Assembly: GCF_003323745.1 (NCBI RefSeq)
Contig: NZ_QOIL01000002.1
Span: 62,001-126,000, forward strand
Reading direction: 5' to 3'
Source of the DNA: Sphaerisporangium album
Lineage (GTDB): Bacteria; Actinomycetota; Actinomycetes; Streptosporangiales; Streptosporangiaceae
DNA length: 64,000 bases
A model generated the notes under the pieces. It made no database searches and was not told where the DNA came from. It saw only the letters and a list, made by a program, of their open reading frames with translations. How positions within the stretch are numbered: the first letter of the stretch is position 1; each line of letters starts with the position of its first letter. Position numbers and translations under genes: made by a program. Positions 7,671 through 15,454 of this stretch are shown in pieces.

Positions 7671-9065
7671 TCAGGCCAGTACGGGGTGGTTCGCCCGGAA
7701 GATCCCGTGCGGGTCGTAGCGCCGCTTGACCTGCCGAAGCCGGGCGAGCGTCTCCTCCGGGAACGCGGCCGAGGCGGGTTCGTCCTGCAGGAGGTACGTG
7801 AACGGCTTGCTGCCGCTCGTGTGCCCGGCCAGCGCCCGGCACACGCTCGCCTGCCGTGCCTTGATGGCGCTGACGTCCGCGGGGACCCGGGGGATCCCGA
7901 GCATTCCGATCAGGTACGGCTCGGCGAGGTGCCCGCAGGCCCCGGCGTCGGGCACGGGACGGGCCAGCGCGCCTCCCAGATGACGGATCTGCGCCGTCAC
8001 GAGCGGAGCGACCGGGCCCGGCGCCGCGGCGGCGAGGAACGCCGAGGCCGCCGCGTCGTCGAACCAGTCGAGGAGCTCGCCGTGCAGGATCGCCGGGGTG
8101 GGCGCGGTCGGCTCGGCGCAGATCGCGCCCAGCTCGGGGACGGCCATCGTGCCCCGCGTGTCGAAGACCAGGCCGGGAATCCGGTCGAACCGGTGGAGCA
8201 GGCGGCGGGCGTCCGCGCCGTCGCCGAGGAACGTCAGATCGACGGTCACCGCGGACAGCCCGCGCAGCGGCTCGGGCAGTTCGGGGAAGGGCGGGAAGTC
8301 GATCAGCGTGAACCAGACCGTCAGCTCCTCCGGCGCGACCGTCGTCGTGTCCCGGAACGCGGTGAGGACCTCGGCGGCCCGCGCGGCCGGCCACACCATC
8401 CTGCCCCCGTACAGCTCGGGAGCGGGGTGGAGCTCGATCTCCATGGAGGTGACCAGCGCGAAGTCCCCGCCGCCACCCCGCAGCGCCCAGAACAGCTCCG
8501 GGTCGGACGTCGCGCTCACCGTCCGGGACGCGCCCTCGGCGTCCACCACGTCGAACGACCGGACGCCGTTGGCCGCCAGGCCGTGCCGCCTGCCGAACCA
8601 GCTCAGCCCGCCGCCGAGGGTGTAGCCGACCGCGCTGACGGCGGGGGAGCTGCCGCACAGGCCGGTCAGGCCGTACTTGGCCGCCTCCGCGAGCACCTCG
8701 CCCCAGGAGGCGCCCGCCGCCACGCGCGCGGTCCGCTCGTCCGGACGGACCTCCACGCGCCGCATCCGCCCGGTGCGCACCAGGATCTCGCCGTCGAGGC
8801 CGTCGGCGGCGCCGTGGCCGTTCGGCTGGACCGCCAGGGCCAGGCCCGCCCCGGCCGCGTACCGGACCAGCGCGGACGCGTCGGCGGCGTCCTCGATCTC
8901 GACCACCGCACGCACCCTCTGATCGACGGTCAGCTTCCACGGCGTCCGCGCCGCCTCGAAACCCGCGTCCCCGGGCACGGACACCGGGCCGCGTACGGCC
9001 CGCCGCAGGTCCCTGGCCAGCCCGGTCCCCCGGTCTTCGCCGGCTCGCGTGTCGTCCGCACTCAT
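7671..9065 (-). CDS. FAD-linked oxidoreductase, berberine-bridge (BBE) type, 464 aa
   Basis: PCMH-type FAD domain followed by a substrate domain and a BBE C-terminus (RRYDPHGIFRANHP). The ATG at 9065 follows GGAGGAGAAG; the longer frame upstream runs into repeat DNA. His84 in QPNGHG is the expected 8-alpha-histidyl FAD attachment site. In bicovalent members a Cys lies about 11 residues before the GGG motif; here that position is Ser, and the only nearby Cys (137) is three residues further back, so single covalent attachment is more likely. It probably oxidises a small secondary metabolite or sugar; substrate unknown. Confidence 0.85.
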   Translation of the reverse strand: MSADDTRAGEDRGTGLARDLRRAVRGPVSVPGDAGFEAARTPWKLTVDQRVRAVVEIEDAADASALVRYAAGAGLALAVQPNGHGAADGLDGEILVRTGRMRRVEVRPDERTARVAAGASWGEVLAEAAKYGLTGLCGSSPAVSAVGYTLGGGLSWFGRRHGLAANGVRSFDVVDAEGASRTVSATSDPELFWALRGGGGDFALVTSMEIELHPAPELYGGRMVWPAARAAEVLTAFRDTTTVAPEELTVWFTLIDFPPFPELPEPLRGLSAVTVDLTFLGDGADARRLLHRFDRIPGLVFDTRGTMAVPELGAICAEPTAPTPAILHGELLDWFDDAAASAFLAAAAPGPVAPLVTAQIRHLGGALARPVPDAGACGHLAEPYLIGMLGIPRVPADVSAIKARQASVCRALAGHTSGSKPFTYLLQDEPASAAFPEETLARLRQVKRRYDPHGIFRANHPVLA

Positions 9066-9584
9066 GATCTTCTCCTCCTCGGGATCCCCGCCGTAGGTCT
9101 GTCCACGACGGAGCCTCACTGCGTAGGCCCGCGCCGGCGGGTCCTGACCACGGTGCACGAGGCGGTTTGGAGCCGACTGCACACCGACTGGGGGGCGACT
9201 TGTCTCCGGGAGCTTGCCCTCCGAGGTGTGGTGGTTGGGGCGCCTTCTCCGAGAGGCGCTTTGCTCTCCGCCCCACAAACCGGAGAGCAAGCCCCAAGCA
9301 CCACAGTCCGAGGAAGCCCCAATCGCCACGTCTCTTTGGAGCCTGTTCTCCAAGCGTGGTTGCTGGGGCTGGTACGCGGCTTGCGGTGTTTGGGGCGCTG
9401 TGGCGGTTGGGGCTTGCTCTCCAAGGGGTGCCGAGTTCGGCTTCCTCTCCCGGAGGGGGTGCTGAATCCGGCGCCGCGTCGGTGAGGAGTGGCGACGGTG
9501 AAGCCGGCGCCTCTTGCGGCGAGGCGCCGGGCGAAGTGTTGTGGCCTGGCCTGCTATTCCAGAGTGATGCGCTGCGGTTTCAGA
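9066..9584. other. 519-bp gene-free region containing a repeat cluster
   Basis: It contains the FAD oxidase promoter region and a cluster of TTGGRGC-N4-TCTCC motifs (listed separately). Open frames of 60-140 codons exist on both strands, but they run through the repeats, have no ribosome sites and no family similarity, so no gene is called. Confidence 0.6.
9235..9422. repeat. Cluster of a 16-bp motif TTGGRGC-N4-TCTCC in both orientations
   Basis: Copies occur at 9235-9250, 9336-9351 and 9407-9422 on the + strand and at 9282-9297 on the - strand. The 9282 and 9407 copies form a perfect 16-bp inverted repeat. A second pair, AAGCCCCAATCGCCAC (9314-9329) and its near-complement near 9400-9415, overlaps it, so the whole stretch can fold back. 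Composition differs from the surrounding coding DNA. Confidence 0.75.
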
Positions 9585-9785
9585 TCACCTGACCGCGTGC
9601 GCGCTTTTCAGACTTCCGGTGAATGCGCGCCACTCGTCCGCCGCAACCGTAAGGGCGGGGCCGTGGGGGATCTTCGAGTCACGGACGGCGATGATGCCGG
9701 GGAGGTTGGTGGCCACCTCGACGCACTGACCTCCGTCCGGCCCTGACCGCGTTGACTTGCGCCAGTGCGCGCCACTTAGATCCAT
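9585..9785 (-). CDS. DUF397 domain protein, 66 aa
   Basis: A short protein with the DUF397 hallmarks: WRKSTRSGPDGGQCVEVA, then IAVRDSKIP and WRAFTGSLK. These are common in actinomycetes next to an XRE/DUF5753 regulator, as here. The start overlaps the end of that regulator by 10 bp, so the pair is co-translated. Such pairs are often described as antitoxin/toxin-like or developmental regulators; molecular function is unsettled. Confidence 0.9.
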   Translation of the reverse strand: MDLSGAHWRKSTRSGPDGGQCVEVATNLPGIIAVRDSKIPHGPALTVAADEWRAFTGSLKSAHAVR

Positions 9786-10597
9786 TGTTTCCTCACGTCC
9801 TCGATGAGCTGGAGTGACAGATATCGCGCATGAGCCTCGGCGCGTATGGCCTCGTACCTGGCGGTGATTTGCATAAGCGTCGCGCGATCGTCGAGTACCT
9901 GACCGCGAGCTGAGGACTCCACGTACACGATATGTGGTGAACCCTGTAGTTCCGCAAGGGTGAATGCGCTGAGCATGCCGGAGGTGGACTCGGCGCTGTA
10001 CGGCACTACCTGGATCGTCACTTTTGGAGATTGGGACAGCTCCAGTAGGTAGTCGAGCTGCTTTCGCATCGCTTCGCGACCTCCGAGAGGCCGATGCAGG
10101 ACGCTTTCATCTATGAGGCTGATGACGACGGGTGGCTTTTCCCGAGTGAGTATTGATTTCCGGCGCAATCGGCTGGCGACGTGTTGGTCCCGCTGCTCAG
10201 AGGTCAGTCCGGGCTCGCCTTCGATCACTCGTCGTGCATACTCTTCGATCTGGAAGAGGCCCGGGATCAGCAGCGGGTCCCAACTGCGCAGGACCGTCGC
10301 GTCCTGTTCGACTTCCATCCAGTCGCGGAAATGCTCGGGGACGGTCTCCCATCTCGCGATCGCGCACAGGCGGGTCATGACGCCGTCCAGCCCGAGCGCC
10401 CGGTCGCACAGTTCGGCGAAGCGCTTGGCCGGGGAACGCCGGGCCGTCTCGATCATGCCCACCATGCTGGTCGTGTATCCGATTCTCTCGGCGAGTTCGG
10501 ACTGTTTGAGCCCCGCTTCGACGCGATATCGGCGCAGCTCGTAGGCGAACAGGGCCCGGGGGGACTCCTCGGGGTTGACCTCGACGGGCTTGGACAC
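9776..10597 (-). CDS. XRE-family regulator with DUF5753 domain, 273 aa
   Basis: The N-terminal helix-turn-helix (LKQSELAERIGYTTSMVGMIE) is followed by a DUF5753 sensor-like domain (WDPLLIPGLFQIEEYARRV, then VQVVPYSAESTSGMLSAF). The GTG at 10597 has AGGAGGGG at good spacing; a TTG 39 bp upstream is the alternative. It is in an operon with DUF397 and divergent from an ATP-binding protein, the typical actinomycete trio. Confidence 0.9.
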   Translation of the reverse strand: MSKPVEVNPEESPRALFAYELRRYRVEAGLKQSELAERIGYTTSMVGMIETARRSPAKRFAELCDRALGLDGVMTRLCAIARWETVPEHFRDWMEVEQDATVLRSWDPLLIPGLFQIEEYARRVIEGEPGLTSEQRDQHVASRLRRKSILTREKPPVVISLIDESVLHRPLGGREAMRKQLDYLLELSQSPKVTIQVVPYSAESTSGMLSAFTLAELQGSPHIVYVESSARGQVLDDRATLMQITARYEAIRAEAHARYLSLQLIEDVRKQWI

Positions 10598-10757
10598 TGA
10601 TCCCCTCCTCGCATTCGGCCGGACGCTCGCACCCAACTGCGGATCTCACGACAACTGTGTCGTCAGTGTCGGACCGTTCCTCTGTCTTCCACGCCCCCGG
10701 ATGGGCACGCTGTGAAGCCATGTACTCACTATCCGTGAAAACCGAGTGCGAGGAGGC

Positions 10758-11324
10758 ATGTTGACCTCACAACCACCTAACAAAGCGGTGTGTGGTGTCG
10801 AGCACCAGGGCGTCGGGACGGCGCGGGTCAAGGAGGGGCTTCTCGGGGCGATCGAGCTCCCCGGCGTACCCCAATCGGTTTCGCGGGCTCGGCGGTTCGT
10901 GGCCGAGGTGCTGGGGAGCGGGCATCCCGTGCGGGACGAAGTGGTGCTGCTCGTGTCCGAGCTGGTCACGAACAGTGTCACGCACTCCGACTCGCGTGAC
11001 GGCGGGCTGGTGACGCTCGCGTTGAGCGAGTGTGAGGGCAGCATCCACGTCGAGGTCCTGGACGCGGGGTCCGAGGGGGAGCCGCAGGTCCGGGAGGACC
11101 CTTACGGCGACGGCGGGCGAGGGCTCTTCCTCGTGGACGCCATCTCCGAGCGCTGGGGGATGTACCGGGACGGCGCCGGCCGGGTCGTCTGGTTCGCCGT
11201 CCGCTTCAAGGGCTTGGGCCCGGCGTCGTCCCAGGGCCCCGAGCCGACGTCGTCCAAGGGCTCCCGCTCGGGCTCGTTCGAGGGCTCGGAACCGAGGGCG
11301 GGGTCGCGCGTGGCGCGTGCGTGA
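10758..11324 (+). CDS. ATP-binding protein, HATPase_c_2 (RsbW/anti-sigma kinase-like), 188 aa
   Basis: GHKL-type ATPase fold: the N-box is SELVTNSVTHS and the G1-like box is DPYGDGGRGLFLVDAISERWG. Such small ATPases accompany XRE/DUF397 pairs. The start is uncertain: AGGAGG (10751-10756) is too close to the ATG at 10758, fits the TTG at 10761 better, and lies inside the coding region if the GTG at 10746 is used. The C-terminal tail is a low-complexity Ser/Gly/Pro stretch. Confidence 0.8.
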   Translation: MLTSQPPNKAVCGVEHQGVGTARVKEGLLGAIELPGVPQSVSRARRFVAEVLGSGHPVRDEVVLLVSELVTNSVTHSDSRDGGLVTLALSECEGSIHVEVLDAGSEGEPQVREDPYGDGGRGLFLVDAISERWGMYRDGAGRVVWFAVRFKGLGPASSQGPEPTSSKGSRSGSFEGSEPRAGSRVARA

Positions 11325-11412
11325 ACACGCTCGCCTTCGTCGCGGCTTCTCGTCCGGCGTCCCCGCCTCTCGTCATCGGGCCGCTCTCGTGCTACCGTCA
11401 CGTTCGCTGATA

Positions 11413-11428
11413 TGAACTCATGAGTTCA
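11413..11428. promoter_or_regulatory. Perfect 16-bp palindrome upstream of the MFS exporter
   Basis: TGAACTCATGAGTTCA is an exact palindrome 38 bp before the exporter start, in a short AT-rich stretch likely to be the promoter. It is a strong candidate operator for the TetR protein encoded just downstream of the exporter. Confidence 0.6.
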
Positions 11429-11466
11429 AAAATACATCCCAATCGGTTGTGACGGAGAAGGAATCC

Positions 11467-12921
11467 ATGGACGTACGGAGCGATCGGCTCGATGCCGCCT
11501 TGCTGCGGCTGGTCGGGGTCATGGTGGTGGGCGGGATGCTGTCCTACCTGGACGCGACCGTCGTCAACGTCGGCATCAAGACGCTGACCGGGGCGTTCGA
11601 CGCCTCCCTGAGCACCATGGGCTGGGTGGCCACGGGCTACCTGCTCGCCCAGGCGGCGGCGATCCCTCTCGCGGGCTGGGCCGTCGAACGCTACGGCGCC
11701 AAGCGCATGTGGCTCGTCGGCCTGACCGTCCTGCTCGTCGGCTCGGCGCTGTGCGCGGTCGCGTGGAACCCGGGCAGCCTCATCGCCTTCCGGGTCGTGC
11801 AGGGCTTCGGCGGCGGCATGGTGGACCCGATCATGATGACCGTCGTCGCCCAGGCCGCCGGGCCCGCGCGGATGGGGCGCGTGATGGGCATCATGTCCGT
11901 CCCCATCACCCTCGGCCCGGTCGTCGGCCCGGTGCTCGGCGGGCTCATCCTCGGGAGTCTGAGCTGGCAATGGCTGTTCCTCCTCAACGTGCCGATCGCC
12001 GCGCTGGCCCTGGCCCTCGCCGTGCGCACGATTCCCGCCGACCCTCCCGTCTTCGGGCGCCCCGCCCCGATCGACGCCCTCGGCGTCGTGCTGCTCTGCC
12101 CGGGAAGCGCCGCGCTCGTCTACGGCCTGTCGCAGGCGGGCGAGGCCGGTTTCGGCGCCCCCCGCGTCGTGATCGGCCTGGCGGCGGGCCTCGCGCTGGT
12201 CGCGGCGTACGTCGTGCACGCGCTGCGGACCAAGGTCACGCCGCTCATCGACCTGCGGCTGTTCGCCGGCAAGGGCTTCGCCGCGAGCTGCGTCATCATG
12301 TTCCTGGTCGGCGGCACGCTGTTCGCCCTGTTGTTCGTGCTGCCGCTGTACTACCAGGAGGTCCGCGTCCACGGCGTCCTGTCCGCCGGCCTGCTCGTCG
12401 TGCCGCTCGCGCTTGGCATGCCGTTCCTCGCGCCGTTCATGGGCAGGCTGGCGGACGGCATAGGCTCGAACATCCTGGTGCCCGTGGGCGGCGGGCTGGT
12501 GGCGGCGGGCATGTTCGTCTACTTCGTCGCCGGGCCTGGGACGTCGCAGATCCTGCTGACGGGCGCCCAGGTGGTAGCGGGCCTGGGGATGGCCGCCATC
12601 GGCCCGCCCACGATGAGCGCGCTGTACCGCACGGTGCCCGCCGCGAAGGTACCCACGGCCACAGGAGCGATCTTCATCGTGAACCTCATCGGCGCGTCGC
12701 TGGGCATCGCCGTCACCACGCTGATCATGCAGCACGGCGCGCGGAACGGCAGCCTCGCCGAGGCGGCCGGGCACGCGTTCCTGTGGCCGTTCGTCTGCGG
12801 CCTGGTCATTCTCGCCGCGGGGCTGCTGCTGCCGGGCCGCCCGTCCAAGGACGTCCCGCCCGGCCCCACGCCGGTCGGCGAGCCCGTGGACGCCGTGCCC
12901 GTCCCCCAAGAGGGCCGGTAA
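11467..12921 (+). CDS. MFS drug exporter, DHA2 (EmrB/QacA) family, 484 aa
   Basis: Fourteen-helix class proton antiporter. The DHA2 N-terminus has YLDATVVNV, motif A is GWAVERYGAKRMW and the antiporter motif C region is GPVVGPVLGGLI. The ATG at 11467 follows GGAGAAGG; a GTG at 11449 is possible. A TetR gene lies 75 bp downstream on the same strand and a palindromic operator upstream, a standard repressor-exporter unit. Confidence 0.9.
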   Translation: MDVRSDRLDAALLRLVGVMVVGGMLSYLDATVVNVGIKTLTGAFDASLSTMGWVATGYLLAQAAAIPLAGWAVERYGAKRMWLVGLTVLLVGSALCAVAWNPGSLIAFRVVQGFGGGMVDPIMMTVVAQAAGPARMGRVMGIMSVPITLGPVVGPVLGGLILGSLSWQWLFLLNVPIAALALALAVRTIPADPPVFGRPAPIDALGVVLLCPGSAALVYGLSQAGEAGFGAPRVVIGLAAGLALVAAYVVHALRTKVTPLIDLRLFAGKGFAASCVIMFLVGGTLFALLFVLPLYYQEVRVHGVLSAGLLVVPLALGMPFLAPFMGRLADGIGSNILVPVGGGLVAAGMFVYFVAGPGTSQILLTGAQVVAGLGMAAIGPPTMSALYRTVPAAKVPTATGAIFIVNLIGASLGIAVTTLIMQHGARNGSLAEAAGHAFLWPFVCGLVILAAGLLLPGRPSKDVPPGPTPVGEPVDAVPVPQEGR

Positions 12922-12996
12922 CGCCGGGTCCGTGGCCGGTGCAGGCGGATGAACCGGTCAGGCCAGGTAACCGCGCCGGTTGGTAGGCTGGCACGC

Positions 12997-13668
12997 ATGA
13001 GCCCGGCGGAGACGACCACCACCCCGCCCGCCGCTGTGCCCCCCGCCGCGTCCGCCCGTGGGCGCATCGACAAGCGCCGGGCGATCCTGGCGGCGGCCAC
13101 CAAGGTGTTCGCCCGCGAGGGGTACGCGCAGGCGAGCGTCGACATGATCGCCGCCGAGGCGGGGGTCGCCAAGCCCACGATCTACAACCACCTCGGCGGC
13201 AAAGAGAACCTGTTCCGCGCGGTGATGGAGGAAGCGGCGCGCGACTCCTCCGAGAAGGTGCAGGCCGCCCTGCGGTCCTTCCCGGCCGACCCCGGCGATC
13301 TCCGCGCCGACCTGGTGGCCGTTGCCATGCGCCTCGTCGACTGCATGATCGGCGAGGACGCGTGGGCGCTGCAACGCCTGCTGTACGCCGAGGCGGGCCA
13401 CTTCCCCGGGCTGTACGAGTCCGTCCTGGTCACCGGGGCGGACCGCACCGCCGACGCGCTGGCGGGCAGGCTCGCCCGGCTCGCCAACGCCGGCCACCTG
13501 GAGATCGCCGACCCGGTCCGCGCCGCCGCCCACTTCCAGGCCCTCATCGGCTCCGAGATTCCCTCCCTCACCGCCCTCGGCAGCCGCCCGATCGACGCCT
13601 CCACGCTGGAGCGGGCCGTCGCGGCGGGTGTCGACACCTTCCTGCGCGCGTTCAGGCCGTCCCGCTGA
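12997..13668 (+). CDS. TetR-family transcriptional regulator, 223 aa
   Basis: The N-terminal HTH (RRAILAAATKVFAREGYAQASVDMIAAEAGVAKPTIYNHLGGKENLF) is textbook TetR; the C-terminal half resembles the TetR_C_7/AcrR-like ligand domain. The ATG at 12997 follows a -10-like TAGGCT (12984-12989) by 7 nt, so it probably has its own leaderless promoter. An AACCGG/CCGGTT inverted repeat (12952-12957 and 12976-12981) overlaps this promoter. It likely represses the upstream exporter. Confidence 0.9.
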   Translation: MSPAETTTTPPAAVPPAASARGRIDKRRAILAAATKVFAREGYAQASVDMIAAEAGVAKPTIYNHLGGKENLFRAVMEEAARDSSEKVQAALRSFPADPGDLRADLVAVAMRLVDCMIGEDAWALQRLLYAEAGHFPGLYESVLVTGADRTADALAGRLARLANAGHLEIADPVRAAAHFQALIGSEIPSLTALGSRPIDASTLERAVAAGVDTFLRAFRPSR

Positions 13669-13752
13669 CCCACGCCCGGGTAACGACCCGGTCAACTTCC
13701 TTGTGATGACATGTCCGTACGATGCTCGCGGTACTGACACGTCGGCCACGGG

Positions 13753-14613
13753 ATGGAGCTGCGGGTGAAGATCGCGTATGTCACTTATGACGGTCCGGAC
13801 GACGACAGGGAGGTCGTGCTCCCGTACTGGCGTGAGGCGGGCATCGACGGCGCGGCGGTGAGCTGGGACGATCCGTCCGCCGACTGGGCGTCGTTCGACG
13901 CCGCCGTGGTGCGGTCGACGTGGAACTACGTGGACCGGCGCCAGGAGTTCGTGGACTGGGCCCACCGGGTGGGGAGGCTGACGCGGCTGCTCAACCCCGC
14001 GTCCGTGCTGGAGCGGAACACCGACAAGACCTACCTGCGCGACCTTGAAGCGGGCGGCGTCCCGATCGTGCCCACCCACTGGGTCGGCCCGGATGACGAC
14101 ACGGACGTCTCGTCGTGGGCGGGGTGGCGGCCGGGGGAGGAGTACGTCGTCAAGCCGTCCGTCTCGGCGGGGGCGCGCGACACGATCCGCACCGGCGACG
14201 CCGCCGAGGCCACGCGTCAGGCCGAGATGATCGTCGCCACGGGCAAGGTCGCGATGGTGCAGCCCTACCTGCGCATGGTCGAGGAGGAAGGCGAGCTGTC
14301 GCTGCTGTACTTCGGCGGCCGGTTCAGCCACGCCGTACGCCGCACCGCGATGCTCGCCGACGGCACGGCGGCCCCCCGCGCCAACCACGTCGGAGCGGAC
14401 CTGCGCGACCCCGCCCCCGACCAGGTGGCGGTCGCCGAGAAGACGCTCGGCGAGATCCCCGAAACCCTGCTGTACGCCCGCGTGGACCTCGTCCGCCTCC
14501 CCGACGGCACCCCGGCCCTCATGGAACTGGAACTCACCGAGCCGTACTTCTACCTGGCCTTCGCCCCCGGCAGCCCCGAACGCTTCACCAAGGCCCTGCG
14601 CGACCTCCTCTGA
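13753..14613 (+). CDS. ATP-grasp family protein (RimK/glutathione-synthetase-like), 286 aa
   Basis: An N-terminal pre-ATP-grasp region (VKIAYVTYDGPDDD, then VVRSTWNY) is followed by an ATP-grasp fold with lysine motif EEYVVKPSVSAGARDT and metal-binding end ALMELELTEPYFYL. Members ligate a carboxylate to an amine; the substrate is unknown. It is monocistronic, ending in a strong hairpin. A GTG at 13765 is an alternative start. Confidence 0.8.
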   Translation: MELRVKIAYVTYDGPDDDREVVLPYWREAGIDGAAVSWDDPSADWASFDAAVVRSTWNYVDRRQEFVDWAHRVGRLTRLLNPASVLERNTDKTYLRDLEAGGVPIVPTHWVGPDDDTDVSSWAGWRPGEEYVVKPSVSAGARDTIRTGDAAEATRQAEMIVATGKVAMVQPYLRMVEEEGELSLLYFGGRFSHAVRRTAMLADGTAAPRANHVGADLRDPAPDQVAVAEKTLGEIPETLLYARVDLVRLPDGTPALMELELTEPYFYLAFAPGSPERFTKALRDLL

Positions 14614-14618
14614 ACAGC

Positions 14619-14654
14619 AATGGCCGGCGCCCCGAGTCTCGGGCGCCGGCCATT
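14619..14654. terminator. Strong bidirectional terminator
   Basis: 17-bp arms beginning AATGGCCGGCGCC, with one bulged C, and a 3-nt loop, lie 5 bp after the ATP-grasp stop and 14 bp before the vapC stop on the other strand. The flanking AA and TT give each direction a short T-run. Confidence 0.9.
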
Positions 14655-14668
14655 GGTGTGAGGTGACG

Positions 14669-15070
14669 TCACATGTCGGTGTTACGGGCAATCCGTACCT
14701 GGACGCCGAACTTCTGCGCCGTCTTCATCTTCACGTCGGCCGTGAGCAGGGGAGCGTTGAGGGCCTTGGCCAGCACGACGTAAGCGGCGTCGTACGTGGT
14801 GAAGTTGTCACGGAGGTCGAGCAGGTGCCGCAGCGCACCGTTCATCTGGTAGCGCCTGACACGTAGCGAGTTGAATTCGCCCAGGACGCCGTCGATCTGC
14901 GACTCGTTCAGCTTCTTGCCAAGGAGGTGACCTCGGATGGCGCTGGTGACCTCGAAGTCCAGAAGCGCGGGCGCGTGGAGTTCCTGCTCCGCGATCAAGT
15001 CCATGAGGTCCGTCTTGACCGGATAGTCCACGAGGGCGTCGACCATCGCCGACGAATCGATCACGATCAC
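14669..15070 (-). CDS. vapC: VapC-type PIN-domain ribonuclease toxin, 133 aa
   Basis: The four acidic residues of the PIN active site are in place: Asp5 (MIVIDSSAMV), Glu40, Asp94 (TTYDAAYV) and Asp112 (LLTADVKM). Length is normal. It overlaps the antitoxin gene upstream by 4 bp. The likely target is structured RNA such as tRNA or rRNA, not predictable here. Confidence 0.92.
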   Translation of the reverse strand: MIVIDSSAMVDALVDYPVKTDLMDLIAEQELHAPALLDFEVTSAIRGHLLGKKLNESQIDGVLGEFNSLRVRRYQMNGALRHLLDLRDNFTTYDAAYVVLAKALNAPLLTADVKMKTAQKFGVQVRIARNTDM

Positions 15071-15300
15071 GACGCGTCCCTGACCCGTCGGATCAGGGCG
15101 ACCGTCTCTTCGGTGGTCGGGCCTCCCGTGCGGTCACGACGCATCATGCGCTCCACGACGTGGGCGTTGGGAGAGATGCCGACGAGGCGGGAGAGTTCTC
15201 CGCGGAGGTACGCGGTGAGGGTGAGGCCGCGGTCGGCGGCTTGGGCCTTGAGGGCGTTCACCAGCTCATCGGGCACGTCGGGTATCTCTACCGTTGCCAT
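15067..15300 (-). CDS. vapB: VapB/FitA-type antitoxin, 77 aa
   Basis: An N-terminal ribbon-helix-helix (MATVEIPDVPDELVNALKAQ, then TLTAYLRGELSRL) and a C-terminal toxin-binding tail rich in Arg and Thr. The start at 15300 is preferred: it lies in the operator and 6 nt after a -10-like TACAGT on the - strand, implying leaderless mRNA. The stop overlaps the vapC start by 4 bp. Confidence 0.88.
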   Translation of the reverse strand: MATVEIPDVPDELVNALKAQAADRGLTLTAYLRGELSRLVGISPNAHVVERMMRRDRTGGPTTEETVALIRRVRDAS

Positions 15301-15315
15301 ACAGCAACTGTATGG
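15297..15315. promoter_or_regulatory. VapBC autoregulatory operator covering the start codon
   Basis: Perfect inverted repeat CCATACAG-CAA-CTGTATGG. On the - strand it contains the candidate -10 (TACAGT) and the antitoxin ATG; TTGTCT, 18 bp upstream of that -10, is a plausible -35. Binding by the VapBC complex would block both transcription and start-codon access. Confidence 0.75.
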
Positions 15316-15395
15316 CTCCATTGCAAGAGCAGACAAGGGGGATGTCGCCTTCCGTGTCGTCGTGACTACGAACGGTGAAATCCTCTCACGAACGC

Positions 15396-15429
15396 GGCCC
15401 GCGCCGCTGGGGTTTCGGCGGCGCGGGCC
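15396..15429. terminator. Hairpin terminator after the M14 peptidase gene
   Basis: Perfect 12-bp arms GGCCCGCGCCGC and GCGGCGCGGGCC with a 10-nt loop, 25 bp beyond the peptidase stop codon on the - strand. Confidence 0.8.
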
Positions 15430-15454
15430 GGTTTGGGGCAGGGGTCGGAGGGGG

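Noticed and set aside
9116..9592. Open frames of 80-140 codons on both strands beside the FAD oxidase
   Set aside because: They run through the inverted-repeat cluster, lack ribosome sites and have no recognisable protein features.
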